The notes beneath the pieces are model-generated. The model did not search any database, was not told the DNA's origin, and saw only the letters and a list, made by a program, of their open reading frames with translations. DNA of 64,000 bases from Vibrio nitrifigilis (lineage in GTDB: Bacteria; Pseudomonadota; Gammaproteobacteria; Enterobacterales; Vibrionaceae): NCBI RefSeq assembly GCF_015686695.1, contig NZ_JADPMR010000003.1:124001-188000 (forward strand). Reading direction: 5' to 3'. Of the stretch, positions 43,549-52,168 are shown piece after piece. The position numbers were made by a program, and so were the translations under genes. Numbering within the stretch: the stretch's first letter is position 1; every line of letters starts with the position of its first letter.

Positions 43549-44880
43549 TTAACGACCGTAGCCTTTCAGATTAGCTTTTTTCAACACAGACTCATATTGA
43601 TGAGACATCATATGTGTCTGTACCTGTGCCATAAAGTCCATGATCACAACCACTACGATAAGTAGCGACGTACCGCCAAAGTAGAAACGTACGTTCCACG
43701 CTGACATCATGAACTGAGGGATCAGACAGATAAAGGTAATGTACAGTGCACCAGCTAATGTTAGGCGCGTCATCACTTTATCGATATATTTCGCTGTCTG
43801 CTCACCAGGGCGGATACCGGGTACGAACGCACCGGACTTCTTCAAGTTATCCGCTGTTTCACGTGGGTTAAACACCAACGCAGTATAGAAGAAACAGAAG
43901 AAAATAATTGCTACTGCATAAAGTATTACATAAAGCGGTTGGCCAGGGCTTAACGCCAAAGACACATCTGTTAACCAGCTAAATGCCGGATTACCGCTTT
44001 TACCAAACCACTGAGCCAAAGTCCCAGGGAAAAGGATAATACTTGATGCAAAAATCGCAGGGATTACACCGGCCATATTTACTTTTAATGGCAAGTGTGT
44101 GCTCTGCGCTGCAAAAACCTTACGACCTTGCTGACGTTTCGCATAGTTAACGACGATTCGACGTTGACCACGTTCCATGAAAACAACGAAGTAAATAACT
44201 GCAAAAGCAATTACTGCAATTAGCAGTAGAAGAAGTACATGCAGTTCACCTTGACGCGCTTGCTCGATAGTTTGTCCGATTGCCTTAGGCAACCCAGCAA
44301 CAATACCTGCAAAAATAAGCAATGAAATACCATTACCTATTCCTCGCTCTGTAATTTGTTCACCTAACCACATTAAGAACATGGTACCAGTTACTAAACT
44401 TACGGTGGCAATTAGCGTAAACATGGTTTGGTCGATAACGACCAGATTAGAGACCATATTTGGTAGGCCAGTTGCGATACCAATAGCTTGGAAAATTGCA
44501 AGTACAAGCGTGCCGTAACGCGTATATTGGCTGATCTTCCGACGGCCTGCTTCACCCTCTTTTTTGAGTTCCGCTAACGCTGGATGAACTACAGTCAACA
44601 ATTGGACAACAATTGACGCCGAAATATACGGCATGATGCCCAATGCGAATATAGATGCACGCGAAAGTGCACCACCAGAGAACATGTTAAACATCTCAAT
44701 GATGGTGCCTTTTTGCTGTTCGAACAAATCGGCGAGTACAGCAGCATCAATACCAGGAATCGGCACAAAAGAGCCAGCTCGGAATACTAAAAGTGCACCC
44801 ACTACGAATAATAAGCGCGACTTCAGCTCACTTAAGCCGCCCTGAGCACTACGAAAATCTTGTCCTGGTTTCTTAGCCAT
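43549..44880 (-). CDS. secY: Preprotein translocase subunit SecY
   Basis: Channel subunit of SecYEG for export and membrane insertion. 443 residues with ten membrane segments; signatures GIMPYISASIVVQLL (TM2), GEQITERGIGNGISLLIFAGIVA and the cytoplasmic loop FRPGEQT-like GIRPGEQTAKYID. It lies 20 nt after rplO. Confidence 0.98.
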   Translation of the reverse strand: MAKKPGQDFRSAQGGLSELKSRLLFVVGALLVFRAGSFVPIPGIDAAVLADLFEQQKGTIIEMFNMFSGGALSRASIFALGIMPYISASIVVQLLTVVHPALAELKKEGEAGRRKISQYTRYGTLVLAIFQAIGIATGLPNMVSNLVVIDQTMFTLIATVSLVTGTMFLMWLGEQITERGIGNGISLLIFAGIVAGLPKAIGQTIEQARQGELHVLLLLLIAVIAFAVIYFVVFMERGQRRIVVNYAKRQQGRKVFAAQSTHLPLKVNMAGVIPAIFASSIILFPGTLAQWFGKSGNPAFSWLTDVSLALSPGQPLYVILYAVAIIFFCFFYTALVFNPRETADNLKKSGAFVPGIRPGEQTAKYIDKVMTRLTLAGALYITFICLIPQFMMSAWNVRFYFGGTSLLIVVVVIMDFMAQVQTHMMSHQYESVLKKANLKGYGR

Positions 44881-44900
44881 CTGTACCTCAATCCTCGAGA

Positions 44901-45335
44901 TTATTCCTCGATTTTACCGCCTGCAGCTTCGATTGCAGCTTTAGCGCCTTTAGTCACGCGTAGACCTTTAACAGTCACAGCTTTGCTGATCTCGCCAGAT
45001 AGAACAACTTTAACATTTTCGATGTTCTTAGCAACAACGTTAGCTGCTTTAAGGCTGTTTAGATCAACTACGTCACCAGTCACTTTCGCTAGCTCACCTA
45101 GACGAACTTCAGCAGACACTAAGCTCTTACGAGAAGTGAAACCGAATTTAGGTAGACGTTGTTTCAATGGCATTTGACCGCCTTCGAAACCTGGACGAAC
45201 TTTACCGCCAGAACGTGACTTTTGACCTTTGTGACCACGGCCACCTGTTTTACCAAGGCCAGAACCGATACCACGACCTAAACGCTTCTTAGAAGGTTTA
45301 GAACCCGCAGCCGGTGATAGAGTATTCAAACGCAT
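44901..45335 (-). CDS. rplO: 50S ribosomal protein L15
   Basis: Large-subunit assembly protein, 144 residues. The Gly/Lys-rich N-terminus RLGRGIGSGLGKTGGRGHKG and the GFEGGQMPLKQRLPK motif are typical. It lies 5 nt after rpmD. Confidence 0.98.
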   Translation of the reverse strand: MRLNTLSPAAGSKPSKKRLGRGIGSGLGKTGGRGHKGQKSRSGGKVRPGFEGGQMPLKQRLPKFGFTSRKSLVSAEVRLGELAKVTGDVVDLNSLKAANVVAKNIENVKVVLSGEISKAVTVKGLRVTKGAKAAIEAAGGKIEE

Positions 45336-45340
45336 TCTGA

Positions 45341-45517
45341 TTACTCCTCAACTTTAACCATGTAGTTAACCTTGTTGATCATACCGCGTACACACGGTGT
45401 ATCTTCAAGTTCAACTGTATGGTTGATGCGACGAAGGCCTAGACCACGCAAAGTAGCTTTATGCTTAGGTAGGCGACCAATTGAGCTTTTAGTTTGAGTT
45501 ACTTTAATAGTTGCCAT
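45341..45517 (-). CDS. rpmD: 50S ribosomal protein L30
   Basis: 58 residues from the ATG at 45517 (MATIKVTQTKSSIGRLPKHK). The frame is open nine codons further upstream inside rpsE, but that extension lacks family likeness. It lies 7 nt after rpsE. Confidence 0.96.
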   Translation of the reverse strand: MATIKVTQTKSSIGRLPKHKATLRGLGLRRINHTVELEDTPCVRGMINKVNYMVKVEE

Positions 45518-45524
45518 GGTGTTC

Positions 45525-46025
45525 TTACTCCGAAATAGATTCAACAGTTAGACCACGTTTAGCAGCAACCATTTCTGGTGACTTCATGCTACCTAGTGCA
45601 TCGATCGTAGCACGAACGATGTTGATAGGGTTCGTAGAACCGTATGCTTTAGATAGTACGTTGTGTACACCGGCAACTTCTAGTACTGCACGCATCGCAC
45701 CACCTGCGATAACACCTGTACCTTCTGATGCTGGCTGCATGTAAACTTTAGAGCCCGAATGGCGACCTTTCACTGCGTGGTGAAGAGTGCCTTCGTTAAG
45801 CGCGATAGTAGTCATGTTACGACGCGCTTTTTCCATTGCTTTTTGAATCGCTGCAGGTACTTCACGAGCTTTGCCGTAACCGAAACCTACACGACCGTTA
45901 CCGTCACCAACTACTGTTAGTGCAGTGAAGCTCATGATTCGACCACCTTTAACCGTCTTAGAAACACGGTTAACTGCGATTAGCTTTTCTTGCAAATCAT
46001 TAGCTTGTTGTTGTTCTTTAGCCAT
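45525..46025 (-). CDS. rpsE: 30S ribosomal protein S5
   Basis: Small-subunit protein at the mRNA entry site, important for accuracy; 166 residues with KTVKGGRIMSFTALTVVGDG and GSGVIAGG-like GTGVIAGGAMRAVLE. It lies 14 nt after rplR. Confidence 0.98.
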   Translation of the reverse strand: MAKEQQQANDLQEKLIAVNRVSKTVKGGRIMSFTALTVVGDGNGRVGFGYGKAREVPAAIQKAMEKARRNMTTIALNEGTLHHAVKGRHSGSKVYMQPASEGTGVIAGGAMRAVLEVAGVHNVLSKAYGSTNPINIVRATIDALGSMKSPEMVAAKRGLTVESISE

Positions 46026-46039
46026 CTTCCAACCCTACC

Positions 46040-46393
46040 TTAGAATTTCAGACCAGCTTCGCGAGCAGTATCTGCTAGCGCCGCTACTCGACCGTGGTAT
46101 TGGAAACCAGAACGATCAAATGCAACTGCAGTTACGCCTTTTTCAAGCGCACGCTCAGCAATAGCTTTACCTACTGCTTTAGCAGCATCGATGTTACCGG
46201 TGTTTTTAACCTGCTCACGGATCGCTTTTTCTACAGTAGAAGCTGCTGCGATAACCTCAGAGCCATTAGCTGCAATCACCTGTGCGTACACGTGACGAGG
46301 AGTACGGTGTACTACTAGGCGAGTTGCACCCAGTTCTGCAATCTTACGACGTGCGCGAGTGGCACGACGGATGCGAGATGCTTTCTTATCCAT
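46040..46393 (-). CDS. rplR: 50S ribosomal protein L18
   Basis: 5S rRNA-binding protein of the central protuberance, 117 residues, MDKKASRIRRATRARRK to LADTAREAGLKF. It lies 9 nt after rplF. Confidence 0.98.
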   Translation of the reverse strand: MDKKASRIRRATRARRKIAELGATRLVVHRTPRHVYAQVIAANGSEVIAAASTVEKAIREQVKNTGNIDAAKAVGKAIAERALEKGVTAVAFDRSGFQYHGRVAALADTAREAGLKF

Positions 46394-46402
46394 AGCGTTA
46401 CC

Positions 46403-46936
46403 TTACTTCTTCTTAGCTTCTTTAGTACGCACATTTTCATCTGCGTAACGAACACCTTTACCTTTATAAGGTTCAGGTTCACGGTAAGAACGAATATCCG
46501 AAGCAACTTGACCAACTAATTCCTTAGAACAACCAGAAATTACGATGTCAGTTTGAGTTGGACACTCAGCCTTAATACCTGCTGGCAATTCATGCTCAAC
46601 AGGGTGCGAGAAGCCTAGAGTTAGAGCTACAGCGTTGCCTTTAACAGCAGCACGGTAACCAACACCTTTAAGAACTAATTTCTTAGAGAAGCCTTCAGTA
46701 ACGCCGATAACCATGTTGTTAACTAGTGCACGAGCAGTACCTGCTTGTGCCCAAGCGTTTGCAACACCTTCGCGTGGACCGAAAGTTAGGTGGTTTTCTT
46801 CTTGAGCAATAACAACAGCGTTGTTGAATGCACGAGTCAATTCACCTTTAGCACCTTTTACAGTGATCTCTTGGCCGTTTAATTTCACCTCTACGCCAGC
46901 TGGAATAGCGACAGGTGCTTTAGCAACACGAGACAT
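46403..46936 (-). CDS. rplF: 50S ribosomal protein L6
   Basis: 177-residue protein near the sarcin-ricin loop, with two L6 repeats; the C-terminal signature is EPEPYKGKGVRYADE. It lies 15 nt after rpsH. Confidence 0.98.
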   Translation of the reverse strand: MSRVAKAPVAIPAGVEVKLNGQEITVKGAKGELTRAFNNAVVIAQEENHLTFGPREGVANAWAQAGTARALVNNMVIGVTEGFSKKLVLKGVGYRAAVKGNAVALTLGFSHPVEHELPAGIKAECPTQTDIVISGCSKELVGQVASDIRSYREPEPYKGKGVRYADENVRTKEAKKK

Positions 46937-46951
46937 ATCCTACTCCTTAAA

Positions 46952-47344
46952 TTAAGCTACGTAGCAAATGATTTCACCGCCAAGACCCGCTTTGCGAGCT
47001 GCACGGTCTGACATCAGACCCTTGGAAGTGGAAACAACAGCAACACCCAGACCGCCCATCACTGATGGTAGCTCGTCTTTTTTCTTGTAGACGCGCAGAC
47101 CAGGACGTGAAACACGTTGGATTTGCTCGATTACTGGTTTCGCTTGGAAGTACTTAAGAGTAACTTCTAGCTCAGGTTTTGCTTCGCTGTTTACAGCGAA
47201 GTCAACGATGTAACCTTCAGCTTTAAGTAGTGCAGCAATTGCAACTTTAAGCTTTGAAGAAGGCATTTTAACAGCAACTTTGTTTGCTGCCTGACCGTTA
47301 CGAATACGGGTCAGCATATCCGAAATCGGATCTTGCATGCTCAT
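46952..47344 (-). CDS. rpsH: 30S ribosomal protein S8
   Basis: Primary 16S-binding protein, and in E. coli the translational repressor of the spc operon. 130 residues, MSMQDPISDMLTRIRNGQ to the signature STSKGLMSDRAARKAGLGGE. It lies 29 nt after rpsN. Confidence 0.98.
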   Translation of the reverse strand: MSMQDPISDMLTRIRNGQAANKVAVKMPSSKLKVAIAALLKAEGYIVDFAVNSEAKPELEVTLKYFQAKPVIEQIQRVSRPGLRVYKKKDELPSVMGGLGVAVVSTSKGLMSDRAARKAGLGGEIICYVA

Positions 47345-47373
47345 AAACTTTACTCCAAATGATTAAGTGGCAA

Positions 47374-47679
47374 TTACCAGCTAGCCTTACGAAGTCCAGG
47401 AATCTCGCCTTTCATGCAAGCTTCACGAACTTTGATACGGCTCAGACCGAATTTACGTAGGTAACCGTGTGGACGACCAGTTTGGTTACAACGGTTGCGC
47501 TGACGTGATGCACTTGAATCACGTGGAAGAGCTTGCAGTTTAAGAACTGCTGCCCAACGTTCTTCTTCAGATGCGTTTACATCGCTGATTGTTGCTTTTA
47601 GCGCTGCACGCTTTTCAGCATACTTAGCTACTAGCTTCGCACGTTTATCTTCACGTGCCTTCATTGATTGTTTAGCCAT
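47374..47679 (-). CDS. rpsN: 30S ribosomal protein S14 (zinc-free long form)
   Basis: 101 residues, the long form lacking the CxxC zinc ribbon; signature RNRCNQTGRPHGYLRKFGLS. It lies 17 nt after rplE. Confidence 0.98.
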   Translation of the reverse strand: MAKQSMKAREDKRAKLVAKYAEKRAALKATISDVNASEEERWAAVLKLQALPRDSSASRQRNRCNQTGRPHGYLRKFGLSRIKVREACMKGEIPGLRKASW

Positions 47680-47696
47680 AACAGTAACCCTTCACC

Positions 47697-48236
47697 TTAC
47701 TTACGGAATGGGAAGTTAAAGGCAGCCAGCAGAGCACGGCCTTCCTCATCGGTGCTTGCAGTAGTCGTGATAGTGATATCAAGACCGCGCACGCGATCGA
47801 CTTTATCGTAGTCGATTTCCGGGAAGATGATTTGCTCGCGAACGCCCATGCTGTAGTTACCGCGTCCATCAAAAGATTTTGCGCTAACACCGCGGAAGTC
47901 ACGTACACGTGGAAGTGCAATCGAGATTAAACGCTCGAAGAAATCCCACATGCGTTCGCCACGCAAGGTTACTTTACAACCAATTGGGTAGCCTTCACGA
48001 ATTTTGAAACCTGCAACAGATTTACGAGCTTTAGTGATCAGTGGTTTTTGACCAGAGATCGTAGCCATATCAGCTGCTGCGTTTTCTAATAGTTTCTTAT
48101 CGTTGATTGCTTCACCAACGCCCATATTGAGGGTGATTTTCTCAATTCTAGGGACTTGCATGACGCTTGTGTAGCTGAACTGTTTGGTCAGATCAGCGAC
48201 TACAGACGACTTGTAGTAATCATGCAGTTTCGCCAT
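47697..48236 (-). CDS. rplE: 50S ribosomal protein L5
   Basis: 5S rRNA-binding protein contacting P-site tRNA and bridge B1b; 179 residues, with MQVPRIEKITLNMGVGEA and DKVDRVRGLDITITTTA. It lies 14 nt after rplX. Confidence 0.98.
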   Translation of the reverse strand: MAKLHDYYKSSVVADLTKQFSYTSVMQVPRIEKITLNMGVGEAINDKKLLENAAADMATISGQKPLITKARKSVAGFKIREGYPIGCKVTLRGERMWDFFERLISIALPRVRDFRGVSAKSFDGRGNYSMGVREQIIFPEIDYDKVDRVRGLDITITTTASTDEEGRALLAAFNFPFRK

Positions 48237-48250
48237 AGTAGAACTCCAAA

Positions 48251-48565
48251 TTACTTAATTGTTTCGCCGTTTGACTTGAAGAAACGCACTTTTTTGCCTT
48301 CTTCAAAACGGAAACCGATACGGTCCGCTTTACCAGTAGCTGCGTTAAAGATAGCCACGTTAGATGCATCAATCGCTGCTTCTTGCTCAACGATACCACC
48401 TTGAGTACCAAGAGCTGGAACAGGTTTTTGATGTTTCTTAACTAGGTTGATACCTTCAACGATAACTTTACCAGTTGTTAGGACCTTAGTTACTTTACCT
48501 TTCTTGCCTTTGTCTTTACCAGCAAGAACGATTACTTCGTCGTTACGACGGATTTTAGCTGCCAT
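48251..48565 (-). CDS. rplX: 50S ribosomal protein L24
   Basis: Assembly initiator protein with KOW motif (EVIVLAGKDKGKKGKVTKV). The ATG at 48565 (MAAKIRRNDEV, 104 residues, GGAGCGG before it) is chosen over an in-frame ATG at 48607 inside rplN. It lies 13 nt after rplN. Confidence 0.97.
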   Translation of the reverse strand: MAAKIRRNDEVIVLAGKDKGKKGKVTKVLTTGKVIVEGINLVKKHQKPVPALGTQGGIVEQEAAIDASNVAIFNAATGKADRIGFRFEEGKKVRFFKSNGETIK

Positions 48566-48578
48566 TGTTTGCCGCTCC

Positions 48579-48950
48579 TTACAGAACTTCTGGAGCCAGT
48601 GATACAATCTTCATGAATTTCGCATTACGAAGTTCACGAGTCACTGGACCAAAGATACGTGTACCGATTGGTTGCTCAGTGTTGTTATTCAACAATACGC
48701 AAGCATTACGGTCGAAGCGAATGACAGAACCGTCCTGACGACGTACGCCTTTACGGGTGCGCACTACAACCGCCTTCATTACATCACCTTTTTTAACTTT
48801 ACCGCGAGGAATTGCTTCCTTAACAGTAACTTTAATGATGTCGCCCACATGAGCGTAACGGCGGTGAGAGCCACCCAGAACCTTAATACACATTACGCTG
48901 CGAGCGCCTGAGTTATCAGCTGCGTCCAGCATACTTTGCATTTGGATCAT
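48579..48950 (-). CDS. rplN: 50S ribosomal protein L14
   Basis: 123 residues, MIQMQSMLDAADNSGARSV; intersubunit bridge protein and target of the silencing factor RsfS. First gene of the spc operon, preceded by its own promoter and a hairpin-bearing leader. Ribosome site GCGGAG. Confidence 0.98.
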   Translation of the reverse strand: MIQMQSMLDAADNSGARSVMCIKVLGGSHRRYAHVGDIIKVTVKEAIPRGKVKKGDVMKAVVVRTRKGVRRQDGSVIRFDRNACVLLNNNTEQPIGTRIFGPVTRELRNAKFMKIVSLAPEVL

Positions 48951-48970
48951 GTTAGTGCTCCGCTAAATAT

Positions 48971-48994
48971 AAAAAAACTAGACCCTCTCGGGTC
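48971..48994 (-). terminator. Terminator-like hairpin in the spc leader
   Basis: Minus strand GACCC-GAGA-GGGTC-TAG followed by seven T, only 20 nt before rplN. It has the form of an intrinsic terminator/attenuator and lies downstream of the proposed spc promoter. Confidence 0.7.
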
Positions 48995-49020
48995 GGGCTG
49001 CCTCTTTAAAAGGGACGCGA

Positions 49021-49029
49021 ATTGTACCA
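49021..49029 (-). promoter_or_regulatory. Probable spc operon promoter (extended -10)
   Basis: Minus strand TGGTACAAT is an extended -10 element, followed by a GC-rich start region TCGCGTCCC as in stringently controlled promoters. The matching -35 is weak. A TTGACT lies 22 nt upstream, too far for a standard spacer. Confidence 0.55.
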
Positions 49030-49051
49030 CCCTTTTTTTAGAAAGGGTAGT

Positions 49052-49090
49052 CAAAAAACAAGCGGCTCCAAAAAATTCCGGAGCCGCTTT
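49052..49090 (-). terminator. Intrinsic terminator of the S10 operon, after rpsQ
   Basis: Minus strand stem AAGCGGCTCC/GGAGCCGCTT (49060-49089) with a 10-nt loop, then TGTTTTTTGA. Strong terminator between rpsQ and rplN, separating S10 and spc units. Confidence 0.9.
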
Positions 49091-49109
49091 TGTTTTTAGA
49101 AAAGGAAAA

Positions 49110-49364
49110 TTAGATTTTCGCTTTTTCCAAAACTTTTACCAATGTCCAAGATTTAGTCTTAGACAGTGGACGACACTCTTGAATTTCAACTACGTCGCCT
49201 TGGCCACATTCGTTGTTTTCGTCGTGTGCGTGCAGTTTAGTCGTACGTTTAACGAACTTGCCGTAAATTGGGTGTTTTACGAAACGTTCGATAGCAACAA
49301 CAATAGACTTGTCCATTTTGTTGCTGATAACACGACCTTGCTGGGTACGGATTTTGTCGCTCAT
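49110..49364 (-). CDS. rpsQ: 30S ribosomal protein S17
   Basis: 84 residues, OB-fold 16S-binding protein; IRTQQGRVISNKMDKSIVV at the start. It overlaps rpmC by one base (ATGA-type junction). Last gene of the S10 unit. Confidence 0.98.
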   Translation of the reverse strand: MSDKIRTQQGRVISNKMDKSIVVAIERFVKHPIYGKFVKRTTKLHAHDENNECGQGDVVEIQECRPLSKTKSWTLVKVLEKAKI

Positions 49365-49555
49365 TATGCGCCTGCCTTCTCAGTCAAAACAGTTTTCACA
49401 CGTGCGATATCACGGCGTACAGCTTTCAGAGTATGAGTTTGCTGTAGTTGACCAGTTGCAGCTTGCATACGCAAGTTGAACTGTTCTTTCAACAAATTCA
49501 ATAGCTCAGCATTAAGCTCTTCAACGCTCTTTTCGCGTAGATCTAGTGCTTTCAT
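49364..49555 (-). CDS. rpmC: 50S ribosomal protein L29
   Basis: 63 residues, MKALDLREKSVEELNAELL; exit-tunnel protein that helps dock SRP and trigger factor. The ATG at 49555 overlaps the rplP stop (TGATG); a GTG one codon upstream is also possible. Confidence 0.97.
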   Translation of the reverse strand: MKALDLREKSVEELNAELLNLLKEQFNLRMQAATGQLQQTHTLKAVRRDIARVKTVLTEKAGA

Positions 49556-49965
49556 CACATCACCTGCTTAGTTACAAATGTAGTTTTGAATGGCAGTTTA
49601 CGTGCCGCTAGACGGAACGCTTCACGAGCCAATTCTTCAGGTACACCATCAACTTCGTACATAACCTTACCAGGTTGGATTTGGGCTACCCAGTACTCAA
49701 CGTTACCTTTACCCTTACCTTGACGAACTTCAAGTGGTTTTTCTGTGATAGGTTTGTCTGGGAAAACACGGATCCAGATTTGACCTTGACGCTTAATGTG
49801 ACGTGTCATAGCACGACGTGCCGCTTCGATTTGACGAGCAGTTAGACGACCACGGCCTACAGCTTTCAAACCGAAAGTACCGAATGATACTTCAGTACCT
49901 TTAGCTAGACCACGGTTACGACCTGTATGAACCTTACGGAACTTAGTACGTTTAGGTTGTAGCAT
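49555..49965 (-). CDS. rplP: 50S ribosomal protein L16
   Basis: 136 residues, MLQPKRTKFRKVHTGRNRG; near the A-site and needed for late 50S assembly. RIFPDKPITEKP-like RVFPDKPITEKPLE is present. It lies 11 nt after rpsC. Confidence 0.98.
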   Translation of the reverse strand: MLQPKRTKFRKVHTGRNRGLAKGTEVSFGTFGLKAVGRGRLTARQIEAARRAMTRHIKRQGQIWIRVFPDKPITEKPLEVRQGKGKGNVEYWVAQIQPGKVMYEVDGVPEELAREAFRLAARKLPFKTTFVTKQVM

Positions 49966-49976
49966 CTGTCGACTCC

Positions 49977-50666
49977 TTACTTACGGCCTTTGCGCTGCTT
50001 CTTAGGCTTTTCACTCTTAGGTTCAGCAACTGGCATACCGCCTAGAATCTCACCTTTGAAGATCCAAACTTTAACGCCAATCACACCGTATTGAGTGTGA
50101 GCAGAAGAAGTCGCGTAATCAATGTCAGCACGAAGAGTGTGTAGAGGCACACGGCCTTCACGGTACCACTCAGTACGTGCGATTTCAGCGCCGCCTAGAC
50201 GACCACTTACTTCAACTTTGATACCTTTAGCGCCTAGACGCATTGCGTTTTGTACCGCGCGCTTCATAGCACGACGGAACATAACACGACGCTCTAGCTG
50301 AGACGCGATGCTATCAGCCACTAATTGACCGTCTAGCTCAGGTTTACGTACTTCAGCGATGTTGATTTGTGCTGGTACACCTGAAATTTTCGCTACAGCT
50401 GCGCGTAGCTTCTCAACGTCTTCACCTTTCTTACCGATAACAACACCTGGGCGAGCAGTGTGAATAGTCACACGGATGCTCTTCGCAGGACGTTCGATAA
50501 CGATGCGTGATACTGACGCTTTTACCAATTCCTTGTTTAGGAATTGACGTACCTTGAAGTCGCCGTCTAGGTTGTCAGCGAATTCGTTGGTGTTAGCAAA
50601 CCATGTAGCATTCCAAGGCTTAACGATGCCAAGACGAATACCATTAGGATGTACTTTCTGACCCAT
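49977..50666 (-). CDS. rpsC: 30S ribosomal protein S3
   Basis: 229 residues, MGQKVHPNGIRLGIVKPWN; KH domain with GVVIGKKGEDVEKLR for mRNA entry and helicase activity; basic tail KSEKPKKQRKGRK. It lies 19 nt after rplV. Confidence 0.98.
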   Translation of the reverse strand: MGQKVHPNGIRLGIVKPWNATWFANTNEFADNLDGDFKVRQFLNKELVKASVSRIVIERPAKSIRVTIHTARPGVVIGKKGEDVEKLRAAVAKISGVPAQINIAEVRKPELDGQLVADSIASQLERRVMFRRAMKRAVQNAMRLGAKGIKVEVSGRLGGAEIARTEWYREGRVPLHTLRADIDYATSSAHTQYGVIGVKVWIFKGEILGGMPVAEPKSEKPKKQRKGRK

Positions 50667-50685
50667 TGCTTACTCTCCTAGTCTC

Positions 50686-51018
50686 TTAGCGATCTGCGAC
50701 AACCACAGTAATGTGGCTTGAACGCTTCAAGATACGATCCGCACGGCCTTTAGCACGAGGCATAATACGCTTCATGATAGGGCCCTCATCTACGAAGATT
50801 TTAGCGACACGTAGATCGTCAATGTCAGCACCTTCGTTGTGTTCCGCGTTAGCGATAGCTGACTCAAGAACTTTCTTCACTAGCTCAGCAGCTTTTTTGT
50901 TGCTGAAAGTTAGAACTTCTAGAGCTTGGTCTACGCTTTTACCACGGATAAGATCTGCTACTAAGCGAGCTTTCTGAGGAGAAATGCGAGCAAAGTTATG
51001 TTTAGCTAAAGCTTCCAT
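50686..51018 (-). CDS. rplV: 50S ribosomal protein L22
   Basis: 110 residues, MEALAKHNFARISPQKARL; its hairpin lines the exit tunnel (RIMPRAKGRADRILKRSSH), the site of macrolide and stalling-peptide effects. Two tandem ATGs; the second (51018) matches the usual start. Confidence 0.97.
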   Translation of the reverse strand: MEALAKHNFARISPQKARLVADLIRGKSVDQALEVLTFSNKKAAELVKKVLESAIANAEHNEGADIDDLRVAKIFVDEGPIMKRIMPRAKGRADRILKRSSHITVVVADR

Positions 51019-51028
51019 CATCTACTCC

Positions 51029-51307
51029 TTATTTCTTCTTAGTTTTCTTATCCGCAGCATGACCGCGGTAAGTACGTGTAGGCGCGAATTCGCCCAGTTT
51101 GTGACCGATCATCTCGTCAGTTACGAAAACTGGCACGTGTTGACGACCATTATGGACAGCGATGGTCAAACCGATCATTGTAGGAATGATCATTGAACGA
51201 CGGGACCAAGTCTTAATAGGCTTTTTGTCTCCGCTTTCCACCGCTTTCTCTACCTTCTTCAGCAAGTGTAGGTCAATAAATGGACCTTTCTTGAGAGAAC
51301 GTGGCAT
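51029..51307 (-). CDS. rpsS: 30S ribosomal protein S19
   Basis: 92 residues, MPRSLKKGPFIDLHLLKKV; head protein that binds with S13. Signature HNGRQHVPVFVTDEMIGHKL. It lies 20 nt after rplB. Confidence 0.98.
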   Translation of the reverse strand: MPRSLKKGPFIDLHLLKKVEKAVESGDKKPIKTWSRRSMIIPTMIGLTIAVHNGRQHVPVFVTDEMIGHKLGEFAPTRTYRGHAADKKTKKK

Positions 51308-51327
51308 GGCTTATCCTCTTTAATAGA

Positions 51328-52152
51328 TTACTTATTACGACGACGTACGATGTACTTGTCAGTGCGTTTGTTCTTACGGGTCTTGAAGCCTTTAGTTGGC
51401 ATGCCCCATGGAGATACAGGGTGACGACCACCAGAAGTACGACCTTCACCACCACCGTGTGGGTGGTCAACCGGGTTCATTACCACACCGCGAACGGTAG
51501 GACGAACACCGCGCCAGCGAGTTGCACCTGCTTTACCAAGCTCACGAAGCATGTGTTCGTGGTTGCCAACTTCACCGATAGTCGCACGACCTTCAGAAAG
51601 AACTTTGCGCATTTCGCCAGAACGTAGACGGATAGTTACGTATGCACCATCACGAGCAACGATTTGTGCGTATGCACCAGCAGAACGAGCTAGCTGTGCG
51701 CCTTTACCAGGTTTAAGCTCAACGTTGTGTACAGTTGAACCTACTGGGATGTTGCGCATAGGTAGTGCGTTACCCGCTTTGATTGCAGCGTCAGCACCAG
51801 ACTGGATTTGATCTCCAGCTTTGATACCTTTAGGTGCAATGATGTAACGACGTTCGCCGTCTTTGTATAGTACTAGAGCAATGTTCGCACTACGGTTTGG
51901 ATCGTATTCGATACGCTCAACTGTAGCTGGGATACCATCTTTAGTACGTTTGAAGTCAATCACACGGTAGTGTTGCTTATGACCGCCACCGATGTGACGA
52001 ACAGTAATACGACCGTTGTTGTTACGACCACCGTTCTTAGAGTTTTTCTCTAGAAGTGGTGCGTAAGGCTTACCTTTATATAGGTCAGCGTTTACGATTT
52101 TAACAACGTGACGACGACCAGCCGAAGTCGGCTTACATTTAACAATAGCCAT
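51328..52152 (-). CDS. rplB: 50S ribosomal protein L2
   Basis: 274 residues, MAIVKCKPTSAGRRHVVK; needed for subunit joining and peptidyl transfer. The conserved MNPVDHPHGGGEGRTSGGR with the functional His is present. It lies 16 nt after rplW. Confidence 0.99.
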   Translation of the reverse strand: MAIVKCKPTSAGRRHVVKIVNADLYKGKPYAPLLEKNSKNGGRNNNGRITVRHIGGGHKQHYRVIDFKRTKDGIPATVERIEYDPNRSANIALVLYKDGERRYIIAPKGIKAGDQIQSGADAAIKAGNALPMRNIPVGSTVHNVELKPGKGAQLARSAGAYAQIVARDGAYVTIRLRSGEMRKVLSEGRATIGEVGNHEHMLRELGKAGATRWRGVRPTVRGVVMNPVDHPHGGGEGRTSGGRHPVSPWGMPTKGFKTRKNKRTDKYIVRRRNK

Positions 52153-52168
52153 TTTTCAACTACTCCTG

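Noticed and set aside
46094..46318. Antisense frames across the ribosomal protein operon (many, e.g. also 49036-49436 region and 51301-51627)
   Set aside because: Long open antisense frames are expected from the codon bias of highly expressed genes. They overlap certain genes fully and lack ribosome sites.
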